8,039 nt of DNA from NCBI GenBank assembly GCA_020024815.1, contig JAHHTE010000092.1, positions 1 to 8,039 of the forward strand, written 5' to 3'. Origin of the DNA: Mailhella sp. (GTDB lineage: Bacteria; Desulfobacterota; Desulfovibrionia; Desulfovibrionales; Desulfovibrionaceae). Shown one piece after another: positions 1-6,382 of this stretch (its first letter is position 1; each line of letters starts with the position of its first letter). The position numbers and the translations under genes are program-made. The notes under the pieces were generated by a model. It was not told where the DNA came from. It searched no databases and saw nothing but the letters and a program-made list of their open reading frames with translations.

Positions 1-156
1 CAAACTCTCCCTTCAAAACTTTTTAATCCAAAAGCTCTTTTAGGTACAAAAAAACTTTTGTTTTTCCTACATTATAAAAAATACTTATTAGGATGTGTTT
101 CCAAATTATTTAGAAATACACCCTATTTTATATACAAAATAAAGAAAAATTTTTAA
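1..156 (+). CDS. 3' end of an upstream gene, product unknown (partial)
   Basis: Frame 1 is open from the first base for 51 codons and closes at a TAA (154-156), while the other two + frames hit stops within the first 14 codons. In DNA this AT-rich, a run of this length by chance is unlikely but not impossible. The deduced tail is basic and rich in Lys, Leu, Phe and Tyr, with no motif I recognise. It contains no ATG, so it would have to be the C-terminus of a gene starting outside the window. It has the same orientation as the following operon and is separated from it by 126 nt. It could be part of an envelope or LPS locus, given waaA next to it, but that is only context. A weaker open frame on the minus strand over the same bases has no start codon. 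Confidence 0.45.
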   Translation, partial: QTLPSKLFNPKALLGTKKLLFFLHYKKYLLGCVSKLFRNTPYFIYKIKKNF

Positions 157-217
157 AAAGGGTTTTAATAAAAAGACGTTAAGCTTCCATGCAAATAAAA
201 ATAGTCAATAAAATACT

Positions 218-246
218 TTGAATATTTAATGAAAATATTTTAAACT
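218..246 (+). promoter_or_regulatory. Candidate sigma-70-type promoter upstream of the operon
   Basis: TTGAAT (218-223) is followed, after a 17-nt spacer, by TAAACT (241-246), which keeps the first two bases and the last T of a -10 box. It lies about 37 nt upstream of the first ATG of the gene run, in the only sizeable gap before it. The spacer overlaps a short inverted repeat (AATATTT at 221-227, AAATATT at 233-239). In such AT-rich DNA, matches of this quality arise by chance, so this is only a plausible location. Confidence 0.25.
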
Positions 247-271
247 CTCTTTATACATTTTCATTTTTATT

Positions 272-276
272 AAGGA
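272..276 (+). promoter_or_regulatory. Shine-Dalgarno site of the small membrane protein gene
   Basis: AAGGA sits 6 nt before the ATG at 283. It supports translation of the 54-codon gene and fixes its start. It is the only good ribosome binding site before waaA. Confidence 0.6.
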
Positions 277-282
277 ATAATT

Positions 283-447
283 ATGTCCCCTATATTAAAA
301 GGTTTTTTAATTGGATCTTCTTTTGGAGTATTTGCTTTTCTTTTTGGCATAACAGAAAGTATGCCTCGTAGCATTATACTTGGAACTGTTGCAGGTATTG
401 CTGCTGGTATTACCTTTAAAATTCGTGAAAATAATAAGAAAAACTAA
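283..447 (+). CDS. Small two-helix membrane protein, function unknown
   Basis: This is a 54-residue reading frame with its own Shine-Dalgarno (AAGGA, 6 nt before the ATG). Its TAA (445-447) shares its last base with the ATG of waaA, so waaA is very probably translated by coupling to it. Two hydrophobic segments are visible, roughly residues 5-23 and 31-47. The second is rich in small residues (GTVAGIAAG), suggesting tight helix packing, and they are joined by a short loop containing TESMPRS. The C-terminus is polar and basic (KIRENNKKN). By the positive-inside rule, the hairpin would have both ends in the cytoplasm. I do not recognise the family and assign no function. The site, coupling and coding-like composition argue that it is a real gene, and its position suggests a role at the inner membrane near LPS assembly, which is inference only. 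Confidence 0.72.
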   Translation: MSPILKGFLIGSSFGVFAFLFGITESMPRSIILGTVAGIAAGITFKIRENNKKN

Positions 448-449
448 TG
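445..449 (+). promoter_or_regulatory. TAATG stop-start junction coupling the small gene to waaA
   Basis: The stop codon TAA (445-447) and the start codon ATG (447-449) share one base. No convincing Shine-Dalgarno precedes this ATG, so waaA translation likely depends on ribosomes that finish the small gene. Confidence 0.6.
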
Positions 450-1784
450 TTAACCAAACTTTTTTTTATTTGTTATAATTTTTTATGGTTACTTGCCACA
501 CCTTTTCTTAAAAGACATAAAAGAATGAAAATAGGCTTTGAAGATAGGCTTATTCAAGGAAATTGGCAAACATTACCACAAAAACTCCCTATTGATATAT
601 GGATACAAGCATCATCAGGTGGTGAGGCTTATCTTAGTCTTGAGCTTTTATCTTGTTTAGAAGAAAAAGACAGTTCACTTCATATTCTTTGTACAAGCAT
701 GACAAAGCAAGGCATTGATATACTTACACAAGGCAGAGAAGATTTTTTTCATGCATGGAAATTAAAATATAAACAACAAGCTCCACATATTCATATTTGT
801 TATTTTCCACTAGATAGTGAAAAACTTATGCATAAAGCTTTTTCTCTTACAACACCTAAAATATGTATTTTGCTTGAAACAGAGCTTTGGCCTAATTTTA
901 TGAAAATGTGCAAAGAGTTTCAAACAAAATTATATATTATAAACGCAAGAATTACAGAAAAGACATATAACTCTTATAAAAAAATTCAAACAATTTTAGC
1001 TGAAATCAGCCCACAAACAATATATGCAACAAAAGAAAAAGATAAAGAATTATATGCAGATCTTTTTCCTCAAGCCACTTGCCAGTTTATGCATAATATG
1101 AAGTTTGATACTACATACAAAGAATTATGTATAGCCATGCAAGCTTCCACTAACAATGAGCAAAAAGATTTTCCACAACTAGCTAAAAATACTTGTGTCT
1201 TTCTTTTTGCTTCCATACGTAAGGAAGAAGAAGATATACTTTTTCCTTTTCTTTTAACTCTTCATAAACAAAAAACAAAAAGTATTATTATACTTGCTCC
1301 TCGCCATGTAGCACGTTTTGAGGCATGGCAAGAAAAATTTAATAAAGAAAACATTTCTCTTATTAATAGATCTAGATGCGATAATAATCATACTTTTCAA
1401 GCTGGTGAGATTATTCTTTGGGATAAATTTGGCGAATTAAAAAAACTTTATGCTCTTGCTGACTATGCTTTTATTGGTGGATCTCTTGTTCCACTTGGTG
1501 GGCAAAATTTTTTAGAGGCATTAGTTTATGGAGTTATTCCACATACTGGTATATATTTAGATAATTTTCTTTGGACTTTTGAAACACAAGGACAAAAAAA
1601 TCTAGCAGAACTAAATTTACTTGCCTTACATAATTCCATAAGCAGCCTTGAAACCACATTTCTTGCTTTACCTGAAAGAAAATTTACAGAAAAAGCAAAA
1701 ATTCAAGCCACTTTTAAAGCTTGGCTTAAAACCTATATTGATGATACAAAAAAAATTATGCATAATATTTTAGAAAATTCATAA
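447..1784 (+). CDS. waaA: 3-deoxy-D-manno-octulosonic acid (Kdo) transferase
   Basis: WaaA (KdtA) transfers Kdo from CMP-Kdo to the lipid A precursor at the cytoplasmic face of the inner membrane, the first step of LPS core assembly. At 445 residues it is of normal length (E. coli about 425). It has an N-terminal membrane anchor (about 4-20), then a GT30-type N-domain with the SSGGEA motif containing the probable catalytic Glu60, and ETELWPN at 144-150. NARITEKT is at 166-173 and KFD at 219-221. The C-domain shows PRH (285-287), D-x-x-GEL (326-331), FIGGS (342-346) and GGQNFLEA (351-358). Several positions depart from the E. coli pattern: SSGGE for SVSVGE, ASIRKEEE for the TSTHEGEE segment, and GGQN for GGHN. 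The Glu and nucleotide-binding landmarks remain, so activity is expected. The start overlaps the stop of the small upstream gene, and trkA follows after 16 nt. Confidence 0.93.
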   Translation: MLTKLFFICYNFLWLLATPFLKRHKRMKIGFEDRLIQGNWQTLPQKLPIDIWIQASSGGEAYLSLELLSCLEEKDSSLHILCTSMTKQGIDILTQGREDFFHAWKLKYKQQAPHIHICYFPLDSEKLMHKAFSLTTPKICILLETELWPNFMKMCKEFQTKLYIINARITEKTYNSYKKIQTILAEISPQTIYATKEKDKELYADLFPQATCQFMHNMKFDTTYKELCIAMQASTNNEQKDFPQLAKNTCVFLFASIRKEEEDILFPFLLTLHKQKTKSIIILAPRHVARFEAWQEKFNKENISLINRSRCDNNHTFQAGEIILWDKFGELKKLYALADYAFIGGSLVPLGGQNFLEALVYGVIPHTGIYLDNFLWTFETQGQKNLAELNLLALHNSISSLETTFLALPERKFTEKAKIQATFKAWLKTYIDDTKKIMHNILENS

Positions 1785-1800
1785 TAATATGGAATAAACT

Positions 1801-3243
1801 ATGCTTTTAAAAAAAATACAAGATATGTTTACACAACCAGCAGAAAATGTTGTTATTTTAGGAGCTGGTGAAGTAGGATTACACTTAGCAAGACGTTTAT
1901 CTCAAGAAGGGAAAAATGTTATAGTAATAGATAAAGATAAAACTAGATTAGATAGAATAACACAATTTGTTGATGTACAAACTATTTTAGGTTCTGGCTC
2001 ATCACCTGTTATTTTAAAACTAGCAGGTGTTGAAAATACTCAATTTTTCCTTGCAGTTACGAATAATGATGAAGTAAACCTTGTTGCTTGCTTATTTGCT
2101 AATGCCCTTGCACCTAATGCAGTTAAATTAGCACGCATAAGCAACCAAGAATATAGTAATTATCCTAACGTATTAGGAGGAACAAGCTTAAATATTCAGC
2201 TTATGGTTCACCCTGAAAGCGAAGTTGTACAAAGTATTAATAGGCTATTATCCTTACCAGGATCACAAGATTATGCAGAGTTTGCCGGTGGTCATTTGCG
2301 TATGGTAGCCTATAATATTAATGAAACAAATCTTGTTGGAAAAAAATTAGTTGAATTTAAAGATTTTGTAAAAAACGAAAATATTCTTGTAGCAGCCATT
2401 ATTAGAGATAAAAATCTTATTATTCCAAATGGTAGAGTAACTATTGAAAAAGATGACCTTGTATATTTTGCTTATGTAGATACAGCACAAAAAGATTTAC
2501 TTCGTTCTCTTAACAAAAACCGTGCTTTTTTCCATTCTGTATGTATTGTTGGTGGTGGAAAAATTGGTTTTCTTCTTGCTAAACTTTTTGAATCAAAAGG
2601 CTTAGATGTAAAGCTCATTGAAAAAGACGAAGCTCGTTGTGAAGAATTAGCAGATTTATTAGAAAGCACACTTGTTTTACATGGTGATGCAACGGAAACC
2701 TCTCTATTAAATGAAGAAAATGTTGGTAAAATGGACGTTATTTGTGCTGTTACAGCAGATGAAGAAACCAACATTTTAGCCTGCCTTTTAGCTAAAAACT
2801 TAGGAGCAAGAGATTCTGTTGCAAGAGTAAATAAATCTGAATATTTACCCATTGTTAAACATATTGGTATTGATCATAGTGTAAGTACAAGAATTGCTGC
2901 TGTTAATGGCTTTTTAAGTTATATTAGACAAGGTAACGTTGTTGCATCAGCATCTGTTGCATCTGATGCTGCTGAAGTCTTAGAGGTTTGTCTTTGTGAT
3001 GATTCTTCTTTAATCAATCAACCTCTCATGCATTTAGAATTACCTGAAAAAGTAATTATTTTAGCATATATGCGTGATGAAACAGTATATATTCCACATG
3101 GTCAAACTGTTTTTCAAGTTAACGATCATGTTATTTTCTTAGGCGAACAAAAAGCCATGCGTGCCATTGATTCACTTGTTGGTGCAAAATCTGGCTGTCA
3201 AAATAAAAATCAAAATAGAATATTAAACACATGGAAAAAATAA
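1801..3243 (+). CDS. trkA: Trk potassium uptake regulator TrkA (two RCK modules)
   Basis: TrkA is the peripheral cytoplasmic NAD(H)/nucleotide-binding subunit that gates TrkH/TrkG-type potassium transporters. The 480-residue protein has the classic duplicated layout. RCK-N 1 carries GAGEVG (21-26) and an acidic Asp44 after the second strand, followed by a TrkA-C lobe (about 150-228). RCK-N 2 carries GGGKIG (251-256), Glu274 and HGDATE (294-299), followed by a second TrkA-C lobe (about 390-460). The first Rossmann strand begins near residue 17, so the N-terminus is about 15 residues longer than in E. coli TrkA. An alternative ATG exists at codon 9, but only the first start has a recognisable GGA (1791-1793, 7 nt before it). 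The last 20 residues are a polar Asn/Lys tail whose codons run into rdgB (13-nt overlap). No trkH or trkG lies in the window, so its membrane partner must be encoded elsewhere. Confidence 0.94.
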   Translation: MLLKKIQDMFTQPAENVVILGAGEVGLHLARRLSQEGKNVIVIDKDKTRLDRITQFVDVQTILGSGSSPVILKLAGVENTQFFLAVTNNDEVNLVACLFANALAPNAVKLARISNQEYSNYPNVLGGTSLNIQLMVHPESEVVQSINRLLSLPGSQDYAEFAGGHLRMVAYNINETNLVGKKLVEFKDFVKNENILVAAIIRDKNLIIPNGRVTIEKDDLVYFAYVDTAQKDLLRSLNKNRAFFHSVCIVGGGKIGFLLAKLFESKGLDVKLIEKDEARCEELADLLESTLVLHGDATETSLLNEENVGKMDVICAVTADEETNILACLLAKNLGARDSVARVNKSEYLPIVKHIGIDHSVSTRIAAVNGFLSYIRQGNVVASASVASDAAEVLEVCLCDDSSLINQPLMHLELPEKVIILAYMRDETVYIPHGQTVFQVNDHVIFLGEQKAMRAIDSLVGAKSGCQNKNQNRILNTWKK

Positions 3244-3839
3244 TTATTGCTACCAAAAATAAAGGAAAATTGGCAGAGCTTGAAGCTCCACTTAAAGCTC
3301 TTGGTTTTGTAGTTGAAACACTACCACAAGATTATCCTGAAATAGAAGAAAATGGCACAAGCTTTGAAGAAAATGCACTTATTAAAGCTCGTGCTGTTGC
3401 TAAGGATTTACAATGCATTACTATTGCTGATGATTCTGGTATTAGTGTGAATGCATTAAACGGAGCACCAGGAATTTATTCTGCTCGTTATGGTAATGAT
3501 TACGAATTATTGGAAAATGAAACAAAAGATCAAAGAAATAATCGTAAACTTCTTGATAAAATGAAAGATATACCATTAGAAAAACGTCAATGTGCTTTCC
3601 ATTGTGCTATGGCTGCTGTTTTCCCTAATGGTAGAGAAATTGTTGCCCATAACACATGGGAAGGAATACTTTTAACTGAAGCACATGGGGTGAAAGGTTT
3701 TGGCTATGATCCTCTTTTCTTTGATGAAGAATTGCAACTAACTGGTGCTGAAATGCCAAAAGAAACAAAAATGCAACGTTCTCACCGTGCAAAATCTTTA
3801 AAAGCTCTTATTCATGCATTAGGAGATATTATACGATAA
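3231..3839 (+). CDS. rdgB: dITP/XTP pyrophosphatase (RdgB/HAM1 family)
   Basis: The enzyme hydrolyses dITP, ITP and XTP to monophosphates plus pyrophosphate, keeping deaminated purines out of DNA and RNA. At 202 residues it matches the family (E. coli 197). Hallmarks are ATKNKGK at 7-13 (phosphate-binding loop with Lys13), the metal- and catalysis-linked ADDSG with Asp67-Asp68, GAPGIYSARY at 78-87, FHC at 123-125, the base-recognition segment GFGYDPLF at 156-163 and SHRAKSLK at 184-191. All expected functional residues appear present. The start lies 13 nt inside the end of trkA, and no good Shine-Dalgarno is visible before it, so translational coupling to trkA is likely. Homology begins at the first residue, which supports this start. 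The stop shares one base with the murJ start. Confidence 0.95.
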   Translation: MEKIIIATKNKGKLAELEAPLKALGFVVETLPQDYPEIEENGTSFEENALIKARAVAKDLQCITIADDSGISVNALNGAPGIYSARYGNDYELLENETKDQRNNRKLLDKMKDIPLEKRQCAFHCAMAAVFPNGREIVAHNTWEGILLTEAHGVKGFGYDPLFFDEELQLTGAEMPKETKMQRSHRAKSLKALIHALGDIIR

Positions 3840-3841
3840 TG
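3821..3841 (+). promoter_or_regulatory. Distant Shine-Dalgarno and TAATG junction before murJ
   Basis: AGGAGA (3821-3826) lies inside the end of rdgB, 12 nt before the murJ ATG (3839-3841), longer than the usual 5-9 nt. The rdgB stop TAA (3837-3839) overlaps the ATG by one base. Re-initiation helped by this distant site is the likely mode of murJ translation. Confidence 0.45.
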
Positions 3842-5419
3842 TCTTTTTTTGCAAAAATTAATGCCAAACAACAAATGGGCATTGCTGCCTTAATCATGGG
3901 GCTTAGTGTTTTACTTTCCCGTTTTATGGGATTATTTCGTGATAAAGTTATTTCTTGGCAATTTGGAGCAAGTGGAGAAACAGATCTTTATTTTTCTGCT
4001 TTTGTTATTCCTGATTTTCTTAATCATCTTCTTGCTGGTGCGTATGTTTCCATTACCCTTATCCCTATTTTATCGAAACTTATGGAGCAAGACCAAGAAG
4101 ACGCATGGAAATTTTTTAGTAGCGTTCTTTTATGGGCTAGTTCCTTAGTTTTAGGTTTAACAATTTTTTTATGGATTTTTGCACCTTTTTTAGCTCCTAT
4201 CCTAGCTCCCGGTTTTACAGAAGAGCAAATTCAAAGACTTGTTACTTTTTTACGAATTATTTTACCTGCTCAAGTTTGTTTTATTCCCGGAGCTTGCTTT
4301 GCTGCTCTCTTATATATTCATAAAAAATTCACAATTCCCGCTCTCATGCCTCTTATTTATAATGGCATGATTTTGCTATGTGGTGTTCTTTTCCCATATC
4401 TTGGCATAGCTCAAGGTATGGAAGGTTTTTGTTGGGGCGTTTTCTTTGGTGCTTTTCTTGGAGCTTTTTATTTGCCCTATCTTGCAGCTAAAAGTGATGG
4501 AATAACATTTTACTTTGTTTGGAAGCATACAAAACTCAAGCATTTATTATTTCTTGCTTTCCCACTTATTCTTGGACAATCAATCGTTGTCTTAGATGAA
4601 CAATTTATCCGTATATTTGGTAGTCTTGCTGGTACTGGTGAAGTAAGCTTATTAAGTTACTCTCGCCGAATTATGATGGTGCCTGTTGGAGTTGTTGCCC
4701 AAGCTGCAGGTGTTGCATCTTTCCCTTTTCTTGCACAACTTTTTGCAAAAAATGATTTTGAAGCATTTAACGCAACATTAAACAATGCCTTAAAAAATAC
4801 CTTAGTTATTGTATTACCAATAAGTTTATATCTTATTAGTGTTGCTAATCCTGTTTTAGGATTGATTTTTGAAGGTGGACAATTTAATCAATCAGATACA
4901 ATTCTTGCTAGTCCTTATTTACAAATCATGTTAATTGCTGTTCCTTTTTGGGCTTTTCAACAAATTTTGGGAAGAGCCTTTTATGCAATGGAAAATACAA
5001 AAACCCCTGCCATTGTTGGAACTATTATAACACTTATAACTATCCCTATTTATGCGTATTTTGTTCCCATTTTTGGAGGAATAAGTATTGCTATTATTAC
5101 CACAGCAAGCATTGGAACGTATGCACTAGCAATGTTTTTTGTTGGAAGAAAAAAATTTCTTAATGCATATAAAGGTTTATTTTGTCTTTTTGGAAAAAAT
5201 ATGTTATTAAATACATTACCTTTTATTCTATGTATAAGCATAAGTTTTTGGCTACCTAAAATGTTCATTTCACATTTTTCCATGCTATTAACTCAGTTTT
5301 TACAAATAGGAATAAGTGGTATTATTTATTTAATAAGTTATTTTATTTTGGCAAAATTTTTTATGCCACAAAATATTACATTAATTCTTTCACCATTTTT
5401 AAAACGGTTAAAGAAATAG
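3839..5419 (+). CDS. murJ: Lipid II flippase MurJ (MviN), MOP superfamily
   Basis: MurJ moves undecaprenyl-linked lipid II across the inner membrane for peptidoglycan synthesis. The 526-residue protein is hydrophobic throughout, consistent with the 14 helices of the family (E. coli 511). The N-terminal signature is clear: SRFMGLFRD (27-35) gives Arg28 and Arg34, corresponding to E. coli Arg18 and Arg24. Asp49 in TDLYFSAF corresponds to Asp39. In the middle, SYSRRIMMVP (273-282) places Arg277 at E. coli Arg270. One important difference is that PDFLNHLLAG (58-67) has Asn62-His63 where E. coli has Arg52-Arg53, and Arg52 is part of the cationic central cavity. I believe Asn here is common in delta-proteobacterial relatives, but this is recall. 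The start overlaps the rdgB stop, and ispH follows after 9 nt. It could be a paralogue with another lipid-linked substrate, but the operon context favours lipid II. Confidence 0.9.
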   Translation: MSFFAKINAKQQMGIAALIMGLSVLLSRFMGLFRDKVISWQFGASGETDLYFSAFVIPDFLNHLLAGAYVSITLIPILSKLMEQDQEDAWKFFSSVLLWASSLVLGLTIFLWIFAPFLAPILAPGFTEEQIQRLVTFLRIILPAQVCFIPGACFAALLYIHKKFTIPALMPLIYNGMILLCGVLFPYLGIAQGMEGFCWGVFFGAFLGAFYLPYLAAKSDGITFYFVWKHTKLKHLLFLAFPLILGQSIVVLDEQFIRIFGSLAGTGEVSLLSYSRRIMMVPVGVVAQAAGVASFPFLAQLFAKNDFEAFNATLNNALKNTLVIVLPISLYLISVANPVLGLIFEGGQFNQSDTILASPYLQIMLIAVPFWAFQQILGRAFYAMENTKTPAIVGTIITLITIPIYAYFVPIFGGISIAIITTASIGTYALAMFFVGRKKFLNAYKGLFCLFGKNMLLNTLPFILCISISFWLPKMFISHFSMLLTQFLQIGISGIIYLISYFILAKFFMPQNITLILSPFLKRLKK

Positions 5420-5423
5420 AAGG
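5418..5423 (+). promoter_or_regulatory. Shine-Dalgarno site of ispH overlapping the murJ stop
   Basis: AGAAGG sits 5 nt before the ispH ATG (5429) and overlaps the last two bases of the murJ TAG (5417-5419). It fixes the ispH start, which also puts the first conserved cysteine at position 12 as in E. coli. Confidence 0.6.
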
Positions 5424-5428
5424 TATAC

Positions 5429-6355
5429 ATGGAAGTTATTCGTTCTGGAAAAGCTGGTTTTTGTATGGGTGTTGCTTTAGCACTTAAAAAACTTGATACA
5501 TTAGTAGAAAATGGGGGGCATGTTGGCACATTTGGACCAATTATCCATAACCCATTTGTTTTAAATGAATATGCACAAAAAGGTGTTCGATGTTTTGGGT
5601 CTGTGCAAGCCGTAAAAGAAGCTCTTGAACCTTTTTATGCTTTTCAAGATACCATTGAAAAAACTTCTGATAATGAAAAGAACTTACAACTTAATTTATT
5701 AATTAGAGCTCATGGTATACCCCATTCTACTGAAAAATTTTTACGAGGTTTACAACATATAAGCCTTATGGACGCAACATGCCCACGAGTTAAAGAAGCT
5801 CAAAATGCTATTTATAAAGCAACATTAAATAATGGTAATACTCCAAAAACATTACTTTTATTTGGTGATGCTAATCACCCTGAAGTTGATGGATTAGTTT
5901 CTTATGCTCAAGGAAAATATATTATTTCCCCTGAACCTCAAAAACTTATAGATTATGCTATAAAAAATCAAAATGATGCAATAGTTCTTGCAGCTCAAAC
6001 AACTCAAGACAGACCTCTATTTGACACATTAAAAGTTGAATTATGCAAAGTATTACAAAATACTCCTGTTATTTTAGAAACAATTTGTGATGCAACAAAA
6101 CTTCGTCAAGAAGAGGCGTTAAGTATTGCAAAACAAGTGCAAGCTATGGTAGTAGTTGGAGGCAGAGAAAGTGGAAATACAAAAAGATTAGCTGAATTAG
6201 TTTTTTCACAAAATATCCCTACAGTTTTAGTGGAAAATGCCGATGAATTAAAAAAAGATTTTTTTAAAGATTTTAATAAAGTGGGACTTACTGCTGGAGC
6301 ATCTACACCTAAAAGCCTTGTTGATGAGGCTGAAAAAGTGTTAGCCTCATGGTAA
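5429..6355 (+). CDS. ispH: 4-hydroxy-3-methylbut-2-enyl diphosphate reductase
   Basis: IspH (LytB) carries out the last step of the MEP pathway, reducing HMBPP to IPP and DMAPP with a [4Fe-4S] cluster in the cytoplasm. These feed the synthesis of undecaprenyl carrier and quinones. The three cluster cysteines are visible: Cys12 in GFCMGV, Cys118 in DATCP and Cys220 in ETICDAT. Substrate-site residues are also present: His40 (IIHNP), His95 (AHGIP), His150 and Glu152 (NHPEVDG), the TT of AAQTTQD, Ser248 and Asn250 (RESGNTKRL) and Ser292 (AGASTP). The length of 308 is close to E. coli (316). However, the spacing Cys12-Cys118 is 106 residues against 84 in E. coli, an insertion of about 22 residues near 65-90, compensated by a shorter C-terminus. 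A stem-loop is embedded in its last codons, and cheV follows after 27 nt. Confidence 0.95.
   Translation: MEVIRSGKAGFCMGVALALKKLDTLVENGGHVGTFGPIIHNPFVLNEYAQKGVRCFGSVQAVKEALEPFYAFQDTIEKTSDNEKNLQLNLLIRAHGIPHSTEKFLRGLQHISLMDATCPRVKEAQNAIYKATLNNGNTPKTLLLFGDANHPEVDGLVSYAQGKYIISPEPQKLIDYAIKNQNDAIVLAAQTTQDRPLFDTLKVELCKVLQNTPVILETICDATKLRQEEALSIAKQVQAMVVVGGRESGNTKRLAELVFSQNIPTVLVENADELKKDFFKDFNKVGLTAGASTPKSLVDEAEKVLASW
6324..6350 (+). promoter_or_regulatory. GC-rich stem-loop at the end of ispH, before cheV
   Basis: ATGAGGCT (6324-6331) and AGCCTCAT (6343-6350) form a perfect 8-bp stem, extendable by a G-T and an A-T pair to about 10 bp with a 7-nt loop. It ends 2 nt before the ispH stop (6353-6355) and 32 nt before the cheV ATG. 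The only T-run (6366-6371) is 15 nt further on, so it does not look like a standard terminator. An RNA-processing, stabilising or attenuating role between ispH and cheV is possible. Coding constraint plus chance is the alternative. Confidence 0.4.
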
Positions 6356-6371
6356 ATTGTTGTACGTTTTT

Positions 6372-6377
6372 AGGAGG
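6372..6377 (+). promoter_or_regulatory. Consensus Shine-Dalgarno of cheV
   Basis: AGGAGG lies 5 nt before the ATG at 6383. It is the best match to the anti-Shine-Dalgarno in the window and suggests that cheV is translated more strongly than, and independently of, the upstream genes. Confidence 0.75.
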
Positions 6378-6382
6378 AAAAT

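Noticed and set aside
121..162. Possible terminator for the upstream gene: CCCTATTTT (121-129) against AAAAAGGG (155-162)
   Set aside because: The stem needs a bulge, the loop is about 25 nt, and most pairs are A-T; too weak to call.
267..280. TTATT / AATAA arms flanking the first Shine-Dalgarno, as if hiding it in a hairpin
   Set aside because: Only 5 A-T pairs with a 4-nt loop; too unstable to regulate and frequent by chance here.
2472..2852. 126-codon open frame on the minus strand inside trkA
   Set aside because: It lies fully antisense to the well-supported second RCK module of TrkA, is Ser/Lys-rich with no motif, and has no plausible ribosome binding context.
2944..2969. Inverted repeat GCATCAG / CTGATGC inside trkA
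   Set aside because: It comes from repeated Ala/Ser codons in a linker before the last TrkA lobe; 7 bp with a 12-nt loop in coding sequence is not convincing as a regulatory element.
3906..4148. 80-codon + strand frame inside murJ
   Set aside because: It is a shifted reading of hydrophobic MurJ codons (Phe/Leu-rich), and the true frame has all family motifs here.
5338..5529. 63-codon minus strand frame across the murJ-ispH junction
   Set aside because: It is antisense to both conserved genes, including the ispH start and its Cys12 motif, with no supporting site.
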